Shown piece by piece: positions 1-9,814 of a DNA stretch of 64,000 bases. The first letter of the stretch is position 1. Every line of letters begins with the position of its first letter. Location: positions 2,666,001-2,730,000 of the forward strand of contig NZ_CP100128.1 of NCBI RefSeq assembly GCF_024207115.1, given 5' to 3'. The DNA is from Chromobacterium sp. IIBBL 290-4 (GTDB taxonomy: Bacteria > Pseudomonadota > Gammaproteobacteria > Burkholderiales > Chromobacteriaceae). The notes under the pieces are model-generated. The model was not told the origin of the DNA. It made no database searches and saw only the letters and a program-made list of their open reading frames with translations. The position numbers and the translations under genes were made by a program.

Positions 1-2
1 AG

Positions 3-1709
<1,707 letters not shown>

Positions 1710-1733
1710 GCGCCACGCTTGAAATGTCTGGAG

Positions 1734-1775
1734 TCCCCAAGCCGCTTGAATAAAGGGCTTGGGGATTTTTGTTTT
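1734..1775 (+). terminator. rho-independent terminator of rpoD
   Basis: The arms TCCCCAAGCC (1734-1743) and GGCTTGGGGA (1757-1766) form a 10-bp stem followed by TTTTTGTTTT. It lies 24 bp after the rpoD stop codon. Its 3' arm also carries the likely -35 element of the tRNA promoter. Confidence 0.9.
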
Positions 1776-1787
1776 CCTCGCTATAAT
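1759..1787 (+). promoter_or_regulatory. sigma-70 promoter of the tRNA-Ile2 gene
   Basis: A consensus -10 TATAAT (1782-1787) lies 17 bp downstream of TTGGGG (1759-1764, 3 of 6 -35 matches). Predicted initiation near 1794 would give a leader of under 10 nt before the tRNA. The -35 hexamer lies inside the terminator stem of rpoD. Confidence 0.65.
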
Positions 1788-1801
1788 GGCCCTCTCTTTC
1801 A

Positions 1802-1880
<79 letters not shown>

Positions 1881-1888
1881 GAATTCAA

Positions 1889-1914
1889 AAAGCCGCGCGA
1901 TGCGCGGCTTTTTC
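1889..1914 (+). terminator. terminator of the tRNA gene
   Basis: AAAAAGCCGCGC (starting about 1887) pairs with GCGCGGCTTTTT (to 1913) around a short loop. This GC-rich hairpin with a U-tract lies just after the tRNA CCA end. Confidence 0.85.
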
Positions 1915-2091
1915 ATATCCCCTGTCCGCGCAGCTTCGCTTTGCCATATCAGGCGCTATTTGTGCTTCTAATGATTTCCGCATGCCAATTTCCCGCCTGT
2001 TGCGTTTCCACGCCAAACGGCGATCACGGCCCATATACAGGATGCAGCTTTCGCTCATTTGATCTATTGTAATGGCTCAAAGGAGCGATTC

Positions 2092-2613
2092 ATGGCGATG
2101 CGTCAAGCACATAGGGTTTCTGATCCGCCTGTCAGGGAGTCCAGTCATCCGGAAACAGGCAGTTATTTGCTGGAAAAACCCTCGATTACCCATTTTCTGC
2201 GGCTCTATCGGTTGTCGCCTATGGAGCGCATCGATCTGATCCTGCGCGGCGTGCCGGCAGCGGAGGCGAAGGAAGTGGCCAAGCGTATGGATGTGGCGCA
2301 GGACGCCATGTTCAAAGTGCTGCGGCTGCCCATCTCTACCGTCAACAAGCGCGCGGCGCGCAATCAGGAGCTCACCATAGAGGAGAGCGAGCGGCTGGTG
2401 GGCATGGCATCGTTGATCGGGCAGGTGGAAAGCATGATGGCGGAATCCGGCGAGGCCGAGGATTTCGACGCGGCCAAATGGCTGGGGCAATGGATGGAAA
2501 CGCCGAATCCTGCCTTGGGTCAGCGCCGGCCGGCGGAATTCCTGTGCACGGCTGAGGGCTTCCGTCTGGTGTCGGATGTGTTGGCTGCGATGCAGAGCGG
2601 AGCGTATCTGTGA
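2092..2613 (+). CDS. Xre/ParS-type antitoxin of a RES/Xre toxin-antitoxin pair
   Basis: Predicted antitoxin of 173 aa that neutralises the RES toxin encoded directly after it. The N-terminal half has the all-helical HTH-like region of this family (ITHFLRLYRLSPMERIDLIL, then MDVAQDAMFKVLRLPISTVN). The C-terminal part (about residues 100-173) has the toxin-binding DUF2384-type pattern, including a region ending LGQWMETPNPALGQRRPAEF and a terminal VSDVLAAMQSGAY helix. ATG 2092 is chosen because AAAGGAG sits just upstream (2079-2085). Its stop overlaps the toxin GTG start by 4 bp (GTGA), so the two are translationally coupled. Antitoxins of this type usually repress their own operon; no operator was identified. 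Confidence 0.9.
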   Translation: MAMRQAHRVSDPPVRESSHPETGSYLLEKPSITHFLRLYRLSPMERIDLILRGVPAAEAKEVAKRMDVAQDAMFKVLRLPISTVNKRAARNQELTIEESERLVGMASLIGQVESMMAESGEAEDFDAAKWLGQWMETPNPALGQRRPAEFLCTAEGFRLVSDVLAAMQSGAYL

Positions 2614-3092
2614 CGCGGCTGGCGTGGCGCATTGCCACGGATACGCCGGATTATTCAGCGGAGGACATGAGCGGAGAGGGCGCCAAGCGCACGGGCGGCC
2701 GTTGGAACCGCCGCGGCGGCGCCATGCTCTACAGCGCGGAAAGCCGAGCCTTGGCCTGCCTGGAAACCCTGGCGCATCTGGGGGCAGGCGGCTTGCCCTT
2801 GAATCGCTACCTGGTCCGGCTGGAGATTCCCGATGCGGTTTGGGCTCGCGCAGAGCGGGTTTCTCCAGATGATTCCGCGCTGGTGGGCTGGGATGCGCTG
2901 CCGGCGGGCCGCGTCAGTCTGGATTATGGCGATGGCTGGCTGCGCGAGTCGCGGTCCGCCCTGCTGCTGGTTCCATCCATCATCGTGGCGGAAGAGTCGA
3001 ATATCCTGATCAATCCGGCGCATCCGGATGCCGCCGCTATTTGCGCCGTCAAAGTGCGGAAGTGGCAGTACGATGCTCGTCTGGCTGTTTAG
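2610..3092 (+). CDS. RES-domain toxin (predicted NAD+-degrading)
   Basis: RES-domain protein of 160 aa, the toxin partner of the preceding Xre antitoxin. Characterised family members deplete NAD+ and arrest growth; that role is known of the family and inferred here. Family signatures visible: the Arg of GGRWNRRG (R31), Tyr41 in LYSAES, Glu52 in CLETLAH, a VPS serine near 123 and the NILINPAHPD C-terminal motif. It starts with GTG overlapping the antitoxin stop. No terminator is obvious before the convergent oxidoreductase gene at 3173. Confidence 0.9.
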   Translation: MTRLAWRIATDTPDYSAEDMSGEGAKRTGGRWNRRGGAMLYSAESRALACLETLAHLGAGGLPLNRYLVRLEIPDAVWARAERVSPDDSALVGWDALPAGRVSLDYGDGWLRESRSALLLVPSIIVAEESNILINPAHPDAAAICAVKVRKWQYDARLAV

Positions 3093-3172
3093 CAGCATCC
3101 GTCGCTACGAAAACGATACTCGCAAAAGGGAGGCAGGCTTGAAGGTCAAGCTGCCTTATTAAAAACGCCGGT

Positions 3173-4159
3173 CTAGGCTCCGCCCATTACGACGATTTTT
3201 CCGCCTGCCGTTTGCGCGTCCAATAAGCGGTGAGCCGCCTGTATTTCCTCGAACGGGAAAACACGAACCGGTTTCGCCTGTATGGCGCCGCTTTCCGCCC
3301 AATCTATGATTTGCTGAAACGGGATATCGCCGAGCGGATATTCTTCGCTGCCGAAAACCAGCGCGCTGGCGAAAAAGCTCAGATGGCGGCCGCTGGGCAG
3401 ATGGACCATGGGGTCGAAGTCGGCCAGCGGCGCATGGCCGCCCAGAAAGCCAGCCATGCATACGCGGCCGTTTCGTTTAGCCAGCCGCAGCGAGTCCAGC
3501 AGGGTGGACGTGCCGACGAGATCGAGTACCTTGTCCACGCTTTGAGCGCCGTTGGCTGACGTGGCGTCGAATAAAGAAGGCGATTCGATCCAGGCTTCGT
3601 CCGCGCCCAAGCCCTGCGCGGCCGTCAACCGGGATTCATGCCTGACTGTGGCGATGACTTTGGCGCCGCGCTGTTTGGCCAGCTGCAGCGCGGCTTGACC
3701 CAGAGCGGAAAGCGCGCCGCGGATCAGCAGAGTATCGCCGGCTTGCAGCGCCAGATTGTCATGGAGACAAGTCCAGGCGGTGGCGTAGGACTCGGGCAGC
3801 GCCGCCAGATGGGCCCAGTCCAATTTGGTGCGGATCGGCACGACATTGCCGGCTGGCGCGCTGACCCATTCCGCGTAGCTGCCATTGCGGCTGCGGCCCA
3901 TGCCCCCCATCAAGGCGATGACTTTTTGTCCCGGCTGCAATCGTCCGCTGGGATCATATTCCACCTCTCCCGCGCATTCGATGCCGGAGATGGCGGCCAC
4001 TTCTCCCCACAAGCCCTGGCGGAAATACTGTTCCGCCCGGTTCAGGCCGAAGGCGCGTACCCTTATCAGCACTTCGCCCGTTTTGGCGATAGGCTGGGGA
4101 AGGTCTTGGATATGCAAGTGCTCTGGTCCGCCGTACTGTTGTCTCACGATTGCGCGCAT
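3173..4159 (-). CDS. MDR-family NADPH:quinone reductase-like oxidoreductase
   Basis: Medium-chain dehydrogenase/reductase of 328 aa, quinone-oxidoreductase branch. The N-terminal GroES-like domain has LIRVRAFGLNRAEQYFRQG and GIECAGEV. A central Rossmann fold (LLIRGALSALGQAALQLAKQ) should bind NAD(P)H. The structural and catalytic zinc Cys/His pattern of true alcohol dehydrogenases is absent, so a zinc-free enone/quinone reductase is expected. GAGGAG lies 8 nt before the ATG. Divergent from a LysR regulator 104 bp away, which is the likely controller. The substrate cannot be read from the sequence. Confidence 0.88.
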   Translation of the reverse strand: MRAIVRQQYGGPEHLHIQDLPQPIAKTGEVLIRVRAFGLNRAEQYFRQGLWGEVAAISGIECAGEVEYDPSGRLQPGQKVIALMGGMGRSRNGSYAEWVSAPAGNVVPIRTKLDWAHLAALPESYATAWTCLHDNLALQAGDTLLIRGALSALGQAALQLAKQRGAKVIATVRHESRLTAAQGLGADEAWIESPSLFDATSANGAQSVDKVLDLVGTSTLLDSLRLAKRNGRVCMAGFLGGHAPLADFDPMVHLPSGRHLSFFASALVFGSEEYPLGDIPFQQIIDWAESGAIQAKPVRVFPFEEIQAAHRLLDAQTAGGKIVVMGGA

Positions 4160-4263
4160 GACATCCGCTCCTCTGCGTTAATTTGAAAGTGAGCCCAGTG
4201 TAGCGGTACGTTTGTTTTGTAAAAATTTAAAAGATTGGCAAAAGATTGTAAGATTAAATAACA
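4160..4263. promoter_or_regulatory. divergent AT-rich promoter region between oxidoreductase and LysR gene
   Basis: A 104-bp intergenic stretch that turns strongly A/T-rich towards the LysR gene (from about 4205). Both promoters and a LysR operator should lie here by analogy with divergent LysR pairs. I cannot fix the exact hexamers or a T-N11-A box with confidence. Confidence 0.4.
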
Positions 4264-5145
4264 ATGGACTTTACATTACATGAGCTGGCCTGCCTGGACG
4301 CGGTGCTGAGCGAGGGAAGTTTTCAAGCGGCGGCGCAAAAGCTGCACCGCAGCCACCCCGCCATCCACTCGGCAATCAAACATCTGGAAGAGCGGCTTGG
4401 CCTGGTGCTGCTGGACCGTACCCACTATCGCGTTAGGCTGACGCTGGCAGGCGAGGCGTTTCATCGCCATGCCCAGTCGCTGCTGGAGCATGCGGCCGGT
4501 CTGAGCGCGGTGTGCGAACAACTGCAAAGAGGCGAAGAAACCGATTTGCGGGTGGTGGTGGGGGATTTGACGCCGACGAGGGAGGCTTTGGGTTCGCTGA
4601 AGCGTTTTTTTCAAAACTGGCCGCGCACGCGTCTGCATCTGCATTTCGAGGTGATAGGCGGTCCTTGGGAGCGCCTATTGGCGGAAGAGGCGGATCTGAT
4701 CATTCATCATATCGATAAATCCGACTCCCGCTTCGAATGGGTGGATCTCATGCCGGTCGAGGTGGTGCCAGTGATCGCGCCCAGCTTGTTGGCTGGCCGA
4801 TCGCCATTGGCGATGACGCGGGAAATGATGCGGGCGCATGTGCAGGTGATCATCCGCGACTCCGCCCGCGTTCCGGGGCGAGACTATTTCTTGATCCGGG
4901 ATGCCGCCAGTTGGACCGTGGCGGATCAGCACACCAAGAAAGGTTTGATTCTGGAAGGCATGGGATGGGGCCATATGCCGCTGCATCTGGTTTGCGATGA
5001 GCTGGCCAGCGGCGCTTTGCTGTCATTGGAAGGTCAATATTTCCGCCGTTCCCGCCTGGATATTGTCGCGGCTAGGCTGAGCGGCAGGGCGACGGGGCCG
5101 GTGGCATCCGCCTTATGGGCGCACTTGTCTGGTGCGAGCGACTGA
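4264..5145 (+). CDS. LysR-family transcriptional regulator
   Basis: A 293-aa LysR-type regulator. The N-terminal winged HTH (residues about 4-62) includes the helix pair EGSFQAAAQKLHRSHPAIHS followed by IKHLEERLGLVLLDR. It is followed by the linker helix and a two-lobed periplasmic-binding-like effector domain to the C-terminus. It probably controls the divergent oxidoreductase gene. The Shine-Dalgarno is weak, but the start is fixed by the normal family N-terminus. Effector unknown. Confidence 0.92.
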   Translation: MDFTLHELACLDAVLSEGSFQAAAQKLHRSHPAIHSAIKHLEERLGLVLLDRTHYRVRLTLAGEAFHRHAQSLLEHAAGLSAVCEQLQRGEETDLRVVVGDLTPTREALGSLKRFFQNWPRTRLHLHFEVIGGPWERLLAEEADLIIHHIDKSDSRFEWVDLMPVEVVPVIAPSLLAGRSPLAMTREMMRAHVQVIIRDSARVPGRDYFLIRDAASWTVADQHTKKGLILEGMGWGHMPLHLVCDELASGALLSLEGQYFRRSRLDIVAARLSGRATGPVASALWAHLSGASD

Positions 5146-5225
5146 GCGAATGCCGCGCGTAGCCGTGTCATTTTTTGCTTGTCCGCGCGACTGACTCATG
5201 GAAGGTGAGATAGGAGGCGCGACAA

Positions 5226-5996
5226 ATGCGAATGGCGAAGCAAATCATGATTTGGGGCTTGGCGCTAGCCTCGAGCGCGGTGGAGGCGGATGCCGGCGCA
5301 TGCCGTGCGTCGGCGGAGTCGGACATGGCAAGGCGCGTGGCCCTGCTGGAGCTGTATACCTCGGAAGGCTGCAGCAGCTGTCCGCCTGCCGATGCCTGGC
5401 TGCGCGGATTATCGGCTGCGGGATGGGATGGCCGGAAGGTGGCGCCGCTGGCTTTTCATGTCGATTATTGGGATGGCCTGGGCTGGCGCGACCGCTTTGC
5501 CGATCCGGCCTATTCGCAAAGACAGCGTTGGCGGGCGGCGCAGGCTGGCAGCGACCTGGTCTACACCCCGCAGGTATTGCTGAATGGCCGGGACTGGCGC
5601 GCCTGGGGATATGACAGCCTGCGCGCCTCATTGCCGGCAGGGCGTTCGCCCGTCTCGCTGCGCTTGGACATCCGCGCTGCAGGCGATGGCATTGATGTGG
5701 ACGCGGTCGTGAAGCGCGAGGCATCGGCTCCATCCCTGCGTTTGATGCTGGCGCTGTATGAGAACGGTCTGCAAAGCCAGGTGGCGGCAGGAGAGAATGC
5801 CGGCCGCGCGTTGCGGCATGCCGTGGTGGTGCGCCGGCTGGATGGGCCTTATGCCTTGTCGGGGGCGGCGGCTCTGGGCCGGCATTTGCGTTTCGCTGCC
5901 GGGCAGAAGGTGGGGCAGAGCGGCGTCGTCGCCTGGCTTGAGGATGAAAGCGGTCAAGTCTGGCAGGCGGCGATGGCCGCTTGTCCAGGTGGCTGA
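5226..5996 (+). CDS. DUF1223 thioredoxin-fold secreted protein
   Basis: A 256-aa protein with an N-terminal hydrophobic signal-like segment (about residues 1-24). The DUF1223 core begins LLELYTSEGCSSCPPADAWL, whose CSSC motif is a CXXC redox or metal-binding site on a thioredoxin-like fold. The following FHVDYWDGLGWRDRFAD and YTPQVLLNG blocks are typical of the family. AGGAGG at 5212-5217 sets the ATG at 5226 (spacing 8). The biochemical function of DUF1223 is not established; an envelope thiol role is inference. Confidence 0.85.
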   Translation: MRMAKQIMIWGLALASSAVEADAGACRASAESDMARRVALLELYTSEGCSSCPPADAWLRGLSAAGWDGRKVAPLAFHVDYWDGLGWRDRFADPAYSQRQRWRAAQAGSDLVYTPQVLLNGRDWRAWGYDSLRASLPAGRSPVSLRLDIRAAGDGIDVDAVVKREASAPSLRLMLALYENGLQSQVAAGENAGRALRHAVVVRRLDGPYALSGAAALGRHLRFAAGQKVGQSGVVAWLEDESGQVWQAAMAACPGG

Positions 5997-6069
5997 TCAG
6001 ACAGGGGGCGGTAGAGGATGGCAGCGATGAGGCTAGGCTTAGTGAGCTTATTTTTCCGAAGGAGATGCC

Positions 6070-6414
6070 ATGTTGCCCGCCGAAGCCCGCCATATCATCG
6101 AAGCCCTGGCCAGCGGCATAGACCCAATCAGCGGCGAAGCGCTGCCGCAACATGATTTATTCAATCAGCCGGATGTGATCCGGGCTTTGTTTATGGCTGC
6201 GCACGCGCTAGAGGCGGCCAAGCCCGCCAGAAGCGCGCCCGGCAATGCGGGCCGAAGCTGGAGCGAGGAGGAAGAGACGCGCTTGCTGCAGGCTTTTGAT
6301 GAGGGGCGGGAGCTCAAGCAGATCGCCGCCGAGCATGGCCGCAGCCGGGGCGCGATCACGTCGCGGCTGATCCGCTTGGGCAGGCTGTCCGAGGAGGATG
6401 CGCAAACCGTCTGA
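6070..6414 (+). CDS. small SANT/Myb-like helix-turn-helix protein
   Basis: A 114-aa hypothetical protein. The N-terminal third (MLPAEARHIIEALASGIDPI) looks like a short helical module found in other bacterial hypotheticals. Residues about 60-104 form a Myb/SANT-like trihelical unit (SWSEEEETRLLQAF, then ELKQIAAEHGRSRGAITSRL), suggesting DNA binding. The Shine-Dalgarno AAGGAG (6059-6064) fixes the start. It stands alone between a DUF1223 gene and a DUF3667 gene. No target can be named. Confidence 0.75.
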   Translation: MLPAEARHIIEALASGIDPISGEALPQHDLFNQPDVIRALFMAAHALEAAKPARSAPGNAGRSWSEEEETRLLQAFDEGRELKQIAAEHGRSRGAITSRLIRLGRLSEEDAQTV

Positions 6415-6498
6415 TCTGAATGGGGATGTCGGCCTTCATGTTGTTGGCATTGTGTAAATGGCTGGTTAAGATGAGGACTTTCAACTTGCGGATCTGCC

Positions 6499-7419
6499 AT
6501 GAGCGCTCAAAAACACTCGACAGCTCCCAGCCATTGCGCCAATTGCGATCAGCCGATCGACAATCAGTATTGCCCGGCATGCGGCCAGAAAACCCATATC
6601 GAGATCCCCTCGCTATGGGAATTCATCCATGAATATCTGCACCACTATGTCAGCCTGGAAGGCGCGTTGACGCGCAGTCTGCTCAAGCTCTTGTTTTTGC
6701 CGGGCAGCCTGACGGAAGAGTTTTTGAAAGGCAGGCGGCAACGATACGTCAAACCCTTTCAGCTGTATCTCAGCATCAGTTTCATTTTCTTCGTGTTGCT
6801 TGGCTTGCTGCAGGGCCCTATTGTTACGCTGGACTCTCCCGGCAAGCGCGCCGGCGAGCATGTCGCCACCCAGGCATCCACTATGCCCCCCGCGAAAGCC
6901 AGCGATGCCGATCGCGATTGGTTGGTGGCCGATGCCGACCGCGGCGCCGTGCAAATCACCCAAACCGGCAATGCGCAAGCTGACCGGTGGTTGCAGCGTT
7001 GGAGCGAGCATCTGGGGCATACGCTCAAGGCGTTTCGCGAACAGCCGGAACAGGCCAATGCCGAGTTGATGCATTCGCTGCTTGGCCATGCGCCATATGC
7101 CTTGTTCTGTCTGATGCCCTTGTTCGCCATCTTGCTATTGTTGACCTATATCGGCCGGCATCGGGTGTACGGCATGCATCTGGTGTTCACGCTGCATTTG
7201 CACGCCTGGCTGTTTTTGGTGCTGTGCCTGGGGTTTGTCTGGCCCGCGGGGTGCGGCCTGCTGTTTTTCTTCGGCACGCCCGTCTATCTATGGCTGGGTT
7301 TGCGCCGAGTGTATGGTGGAGGCGGTTTTTCGACGGCCATGCGCACGCTGCTGCTGCTGTTTTGCTATAGCTGCCTGGCGCTGATCGGCATGCTGTTGCT
7401 GTTGCTGCTGTCTTTGTAA
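6499..7419 (+). CDS. DUF3667-type membrane protein with N-terminal zinc ribbon
   Basis: A 306-aa protein. The N-terminal zinc ribbon uses C13, C16, C25 and C28 (HCANCDQPI ... YCPACGQK). A family-typical block follows (LKLLFLPGSLTEEFLKGRRQ, about 55-75), then a first membrane segment (about 90-108), a soluble loop of about 85 residues, and four hydrophobic segments from about residue 193 to the end. Family function is unknown; it belongs to the inner membrane by topology. No operon partner: the next gene is 200 bp away. Confidence 0.8.
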   Translation: MSAQKHSTAPSHCANCDQPIDNQYCPACGQKTHIEIPSLWEFIHEYLHHYVSLEGALTRSLLKLLFLPGSLTEEFLKGRRQRYVKPFQLYLSISFIFFVLLGLLQGPIVTLDSPGKRAGEHVATQASTMPPAKASDADRDWLVADADRGAVQITQTGNAQADRWLQRWSEHLGHTLKAFREQPEQANAELMHSLLGHAPYALFCLMPLFAILLLLTYIGRHRVYGMHLVFTLHLHAWLFLVLCLGFVWPAGCGLLFFFGTPVYLWLGLRRVYGGGGFSTAMRTLLLLFCYSCLALIGMLLLLLLSL

Positions 7420-7624
7420 AAAGGCGCTTCGAGCGAATCGGCGCTTGGACGGCATTGACTTTCCAAGTCTTTGATTGGATATATCTAATGCCGTCTGTCA
7501 TTGTAAATGGCTAGGCCTGAAATGGGGCTGGACGGGCGGAAAATCCGCAACTTTTGCCAAATTGAGGTAGCATTTTCCCCTTTTGGCCCTGATTCCGCGC
7601 CACAACCCCTATGGAAAGATCCTG

Positions 7625-8341
7625 ATGTCCCTGTCGGAGAAAGAGCCGGTCGGTGCCAGCGCAACCTTGTCCAGCAAAGTTTTCAACGCCCTGCGGAGGG
7701 ACATTCTGCTGGGGGTGTACAAGCCTGGACAGAAGCTGTTGCTCAATGAGTTGAAGGCGCGTTACGAGGTGGGCGGCTCGCCCATCCGCGAGGCCTTGCT
7801 GCAATTGTCCTGGCACAAATACGTGGTGATGGAGCCGCAGCGCGGTTTCTGGGTGGCGCCGATTTCCCTCGACGAGCTGCGCGACATCCTGTTCGTGCGT
7901 CGCGCGCTGGCGGAGCAGGCGGTGCGGCGCTCGCTGGAGCAGGGGGACGAGGCCTGGGAGTTGGCCGTGCTGTCCAGCTATCACCGCCTCAGCCGGATGG
8001 ATCTGGCCAATCCGGCGGTGGATTTGCAGGATTGGGCGGATCGTCATATGGCTTTCCACCTGGCCATCATCAATGGCGGCCATTCGCCGCTGATCATCGA
8101 TCTGATGGAGTCCTTGTACAACCGTCTGGAGCGCTATCGCCACATCTGGTTCGATCCGTCCTTGCCCAGCGGGCTGCGTTATAGCGACGAAGGCGAGCAT
8201 CAGGCCATCATGCAGGCGGTGCTGGCCCGCGACGTGGCGCGGACCATGGAGCTGCTGGATCAGCACTATTCTCATATCATGACCGTGGCGGAAGGGCTGA
8301 CCGCGGAGTCTTTTCCCAAGCAGGCCAGTCAGGCCGTTTAG
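7625..8341 (+). CDS. GntR-family regulator with FCD domain
   Basis: A 238-aa GntR/FadR-subfamily regulator. The winged HTH is at about residues 10-78 (LRRDILLGVYKPGQKLLL, GGSPIREALLQL) and the all-helical FCD ligand domain covers about 85-230. That domain has Asp/His residues (HMAFHLAII, EGEHQAIMQAV, DQHYSHI) suited to binding a metal and a carboxylate effector. ATG 7625 is preferred over an in-frame TTG at 7583 because GGAAAG lies 6-7 nt upstream and the family starts near here. The target is unknown; it is convergent with tyrS. Confidence 0.9.
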   Translation: MSLSEKEPVGASATLSSKVFNALRRDILLGVYKPGQKLLLNELKARYEVGGSPIREALLQLSWHKYVVMEPQRGFWVAPISLDELRDILFVRRALAEQAVRRSLEQGDEAWELAVLSSYHRLSRMDLANPAVDLQDWADRHMAFHLAIINGGHSPLIIDLMESLYNRLERYRHIWFDPSLPSGLRYSDEGEHQAIMQAVLARDVARTMELLDQHYSHIMTVAEGLTAESFPKQASQAV

Positions 8342-8360
8342 GGCCGAAGCATCCGGCGGA

Positions 8361-8387
8361 GCCAAGCCGCCGTAAGGGCGGCTTGGA
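8361..8387. terminator. hairpin between convergent GntR gene and tyrS
   Basis: CCAAGCCGCC (8362-8371) pairs perfectly with GGCGGCTTGG (8377-8386) across a 5-nt loop. No U-tract follows on either strand, so it may be a weak bidirectional terminator or a transcript-end stabiliser. Confidence 0.5.
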
Positions 8388-8422
8388 TGCAGTGCTCAGA
8401 GCTCAGGCGGCCCGATGCGGCC

Positions 8423-9700
8423 TTAGCGAGGCCATACTAACAAGGCGTACTGCTTCTTGCCGCGCTTGATCAGCGTATAAGCGCCGAACAGGCTGCCGTC
8501 CCGGCTCAGCTTGTCTTCTATCTGCTCGGCCTTGACGCCGTTGACCGCCACCGCGCCGCTTTGAATAAAGGTGCGCGCTTCGGTTTTGGAGGCCGCCAGG
8601 CCGCAAGCCAGCAGCGCGTCCGGCAGCGCCAACTCGCCGCTTGCGCAAGCGTGGTGGGGCAGGCCGTCTTGCGCCAATTGGGCGAAGTCTTCGGCCGACA
8701 GCTTGGCGATGTCGTTGGCGAACAGGCATTCGGTGATGCGCTGCGCGGCGGCGAGCGCCGTTTCGCCATGCACCAGCCGCGTCACCTCTTCGGCCAGGAT
8801 GCGCTGGCCTTCCGGTTTGCCGTCGCGGGCGCGGTCGGCCGCCTCGATGGCGTCGATGGCCTCATTGGACAGGAAGGTGAAGTAGCGCAGGAAGCGGTAA
8901 ACATCGGCGTCGGCCGCGTTCAGCCAGAACTGGTAGAACTTGTAGGGCGAGCACTTGCTCGGGTCCAGCCATACCGCATTGCCTTCGCTCTTGCCGAACT
9001 TGGTGCCGTCGCTATTGGTGATCAGCGGCATGGTCAGGCCGAAAGCCTGAACCTGGTTGACGCGGCGCACCAGGTCGATGCCGGCGGTGATGTTGCCCCA
9101 CTGGTCCGAGCCGCCGATCTGCAGCCGGCAGCCGTGCTGGCGGTTCAGTTCGACGAAGTCATGGCCCTGCAGCAGGCTGTAGGAAAACTCGGTGAAGGAA
9201 ATGCCCACGTCGTCGCGGTTGATGCGCTGCTGCACCGACTCCTTCTTGATCATGGCGTTGACCGAGAAATGCTTGCCGATGTCGCGCAGGAAATCGAGCA
9301 CGGTCATCTGGCCGAACCAGTCGTAGTTATTGGCCATGCGCGCGGCGTTGTCGCCGTCGAAAGACAGGAAGGGCTCCACTTGGTGGCGGATTTTATCCAC
9401 CCAGCCGGCCACCACGTCGGGCGTGTTCAGCTTGCGCTCGCTGGCCTTGAAGCTGGGGTCGCCTATCATGCCGGTGGCGCCGCCGACCAGCGCGATGGGG
9501 CGATGGCCGTCCATCTGGAAGCGCTTGAGCAAGAGCAGCGGCACCAGGTGGCCCAGGTGCAGGCTGTCGGCGGTGGGGTCAAAACCGCAGTACAGGGTGA
9601 TGTGTTCGCGGGAAAGCAGCTCGTCCAAAGCGGCGGCGTCGGTCACCTGGGAAATCAGGCCCCGCGCTTGCATATCACGGATTAAAGTCGATTGTTTCAA
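8423..9700 (-). CDS. tyrS: tyrosyl-tRNA synthetase
   Basis: Class I synthetase of 425 aa that charges tRNA-Tyr. The Rossmann core carries the HIGH-type motif HLGH (residues 48-51, in [13 protein letters not shown]), the tyrosine pocket block around QGHDFVELN, and the KMSKS equivalent KFGKS ([13 protein letters not shown]). A C-terminal S4 RNA-binding domain follows (about 350-425, [14 protein letters not shown]). The start is TTG at 9700, preceded by the strong Shine-Dalgarno GGAGGT with 6 nt spacing; no better ATG exists. It lies last in a minus-strand block of tyrosine transport and decarboxylation genes, 114 bp behind the aromatic permease. In lactic acid bacteria a tyrS copy also accompanies tyrosine decarboxylase. 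Confidence 0.97.
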   Translation of the reverse strand: MKQSTLIRDMQARGLISQVTDAAALDELLSREHITLYCGFDPTADSLHLGHLVPLLLLKRFQMDGHRPIALVGGATGMIGDPSFKASERKLNTPDVVAGWVDKIRHQVEPFLSFDGDNAARMANNYDWFGQMTVLDFLRDIGKHFSVNAMIKKESVQQRINRDDVGISFTEFSYSLLQGHDFVELNRQHGCRLQIGGSDQWGNITAGIDLVRRVNQVQAFGLTMPLITNSDGTKFGKSEGNAVWLDPSKCSPYKFYQFWLNAADADVYRFLRYFTFLSNEAIDAIEAADRARDGKPEGQRILAEEVTRLVHGETALAAAQRITECLFANDIAKLSAEDFAQLAQDGLPHHACASGELALPDALLACGLAASKTEARTFIQSGAVAVNGVKAEQIEDKLSRDGSLFGAYTLIKRGKKQYALLVWPR

Positions 9701-9814
9701 TTTTTTACCTCCATTGCATAAGGTGCGACTTAGGCTCCGATAGAAAGTTCCGCCGGAGCCCTCGCGCCTTGATCGACGTCACGAGTGGCTCGCGCGTCCC
9801 TATCGTGTCGGGTC

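Noticed and set aside
1915..2091. gene between the tRNA terminator and the antitoxin
   Set aside because: The only open frame (1847-2062) starts inside the tRNA, has no Shine-Dalgarno and no family pattern; nothing else recognisable.
9701..9814. T-box, tyrosine attenuator or leader peptide before tyrS; also a mini-ORF MQWR overlapping the tyrS Shine-Dalgarno
   Set aside because: Only a GGCTCCG/CGGAGCC hairpin without U-tract is present, there are no Tyr codons in the short frame, and no T-box bulge sequence is seen. The mini-ORF is explicable by chance.
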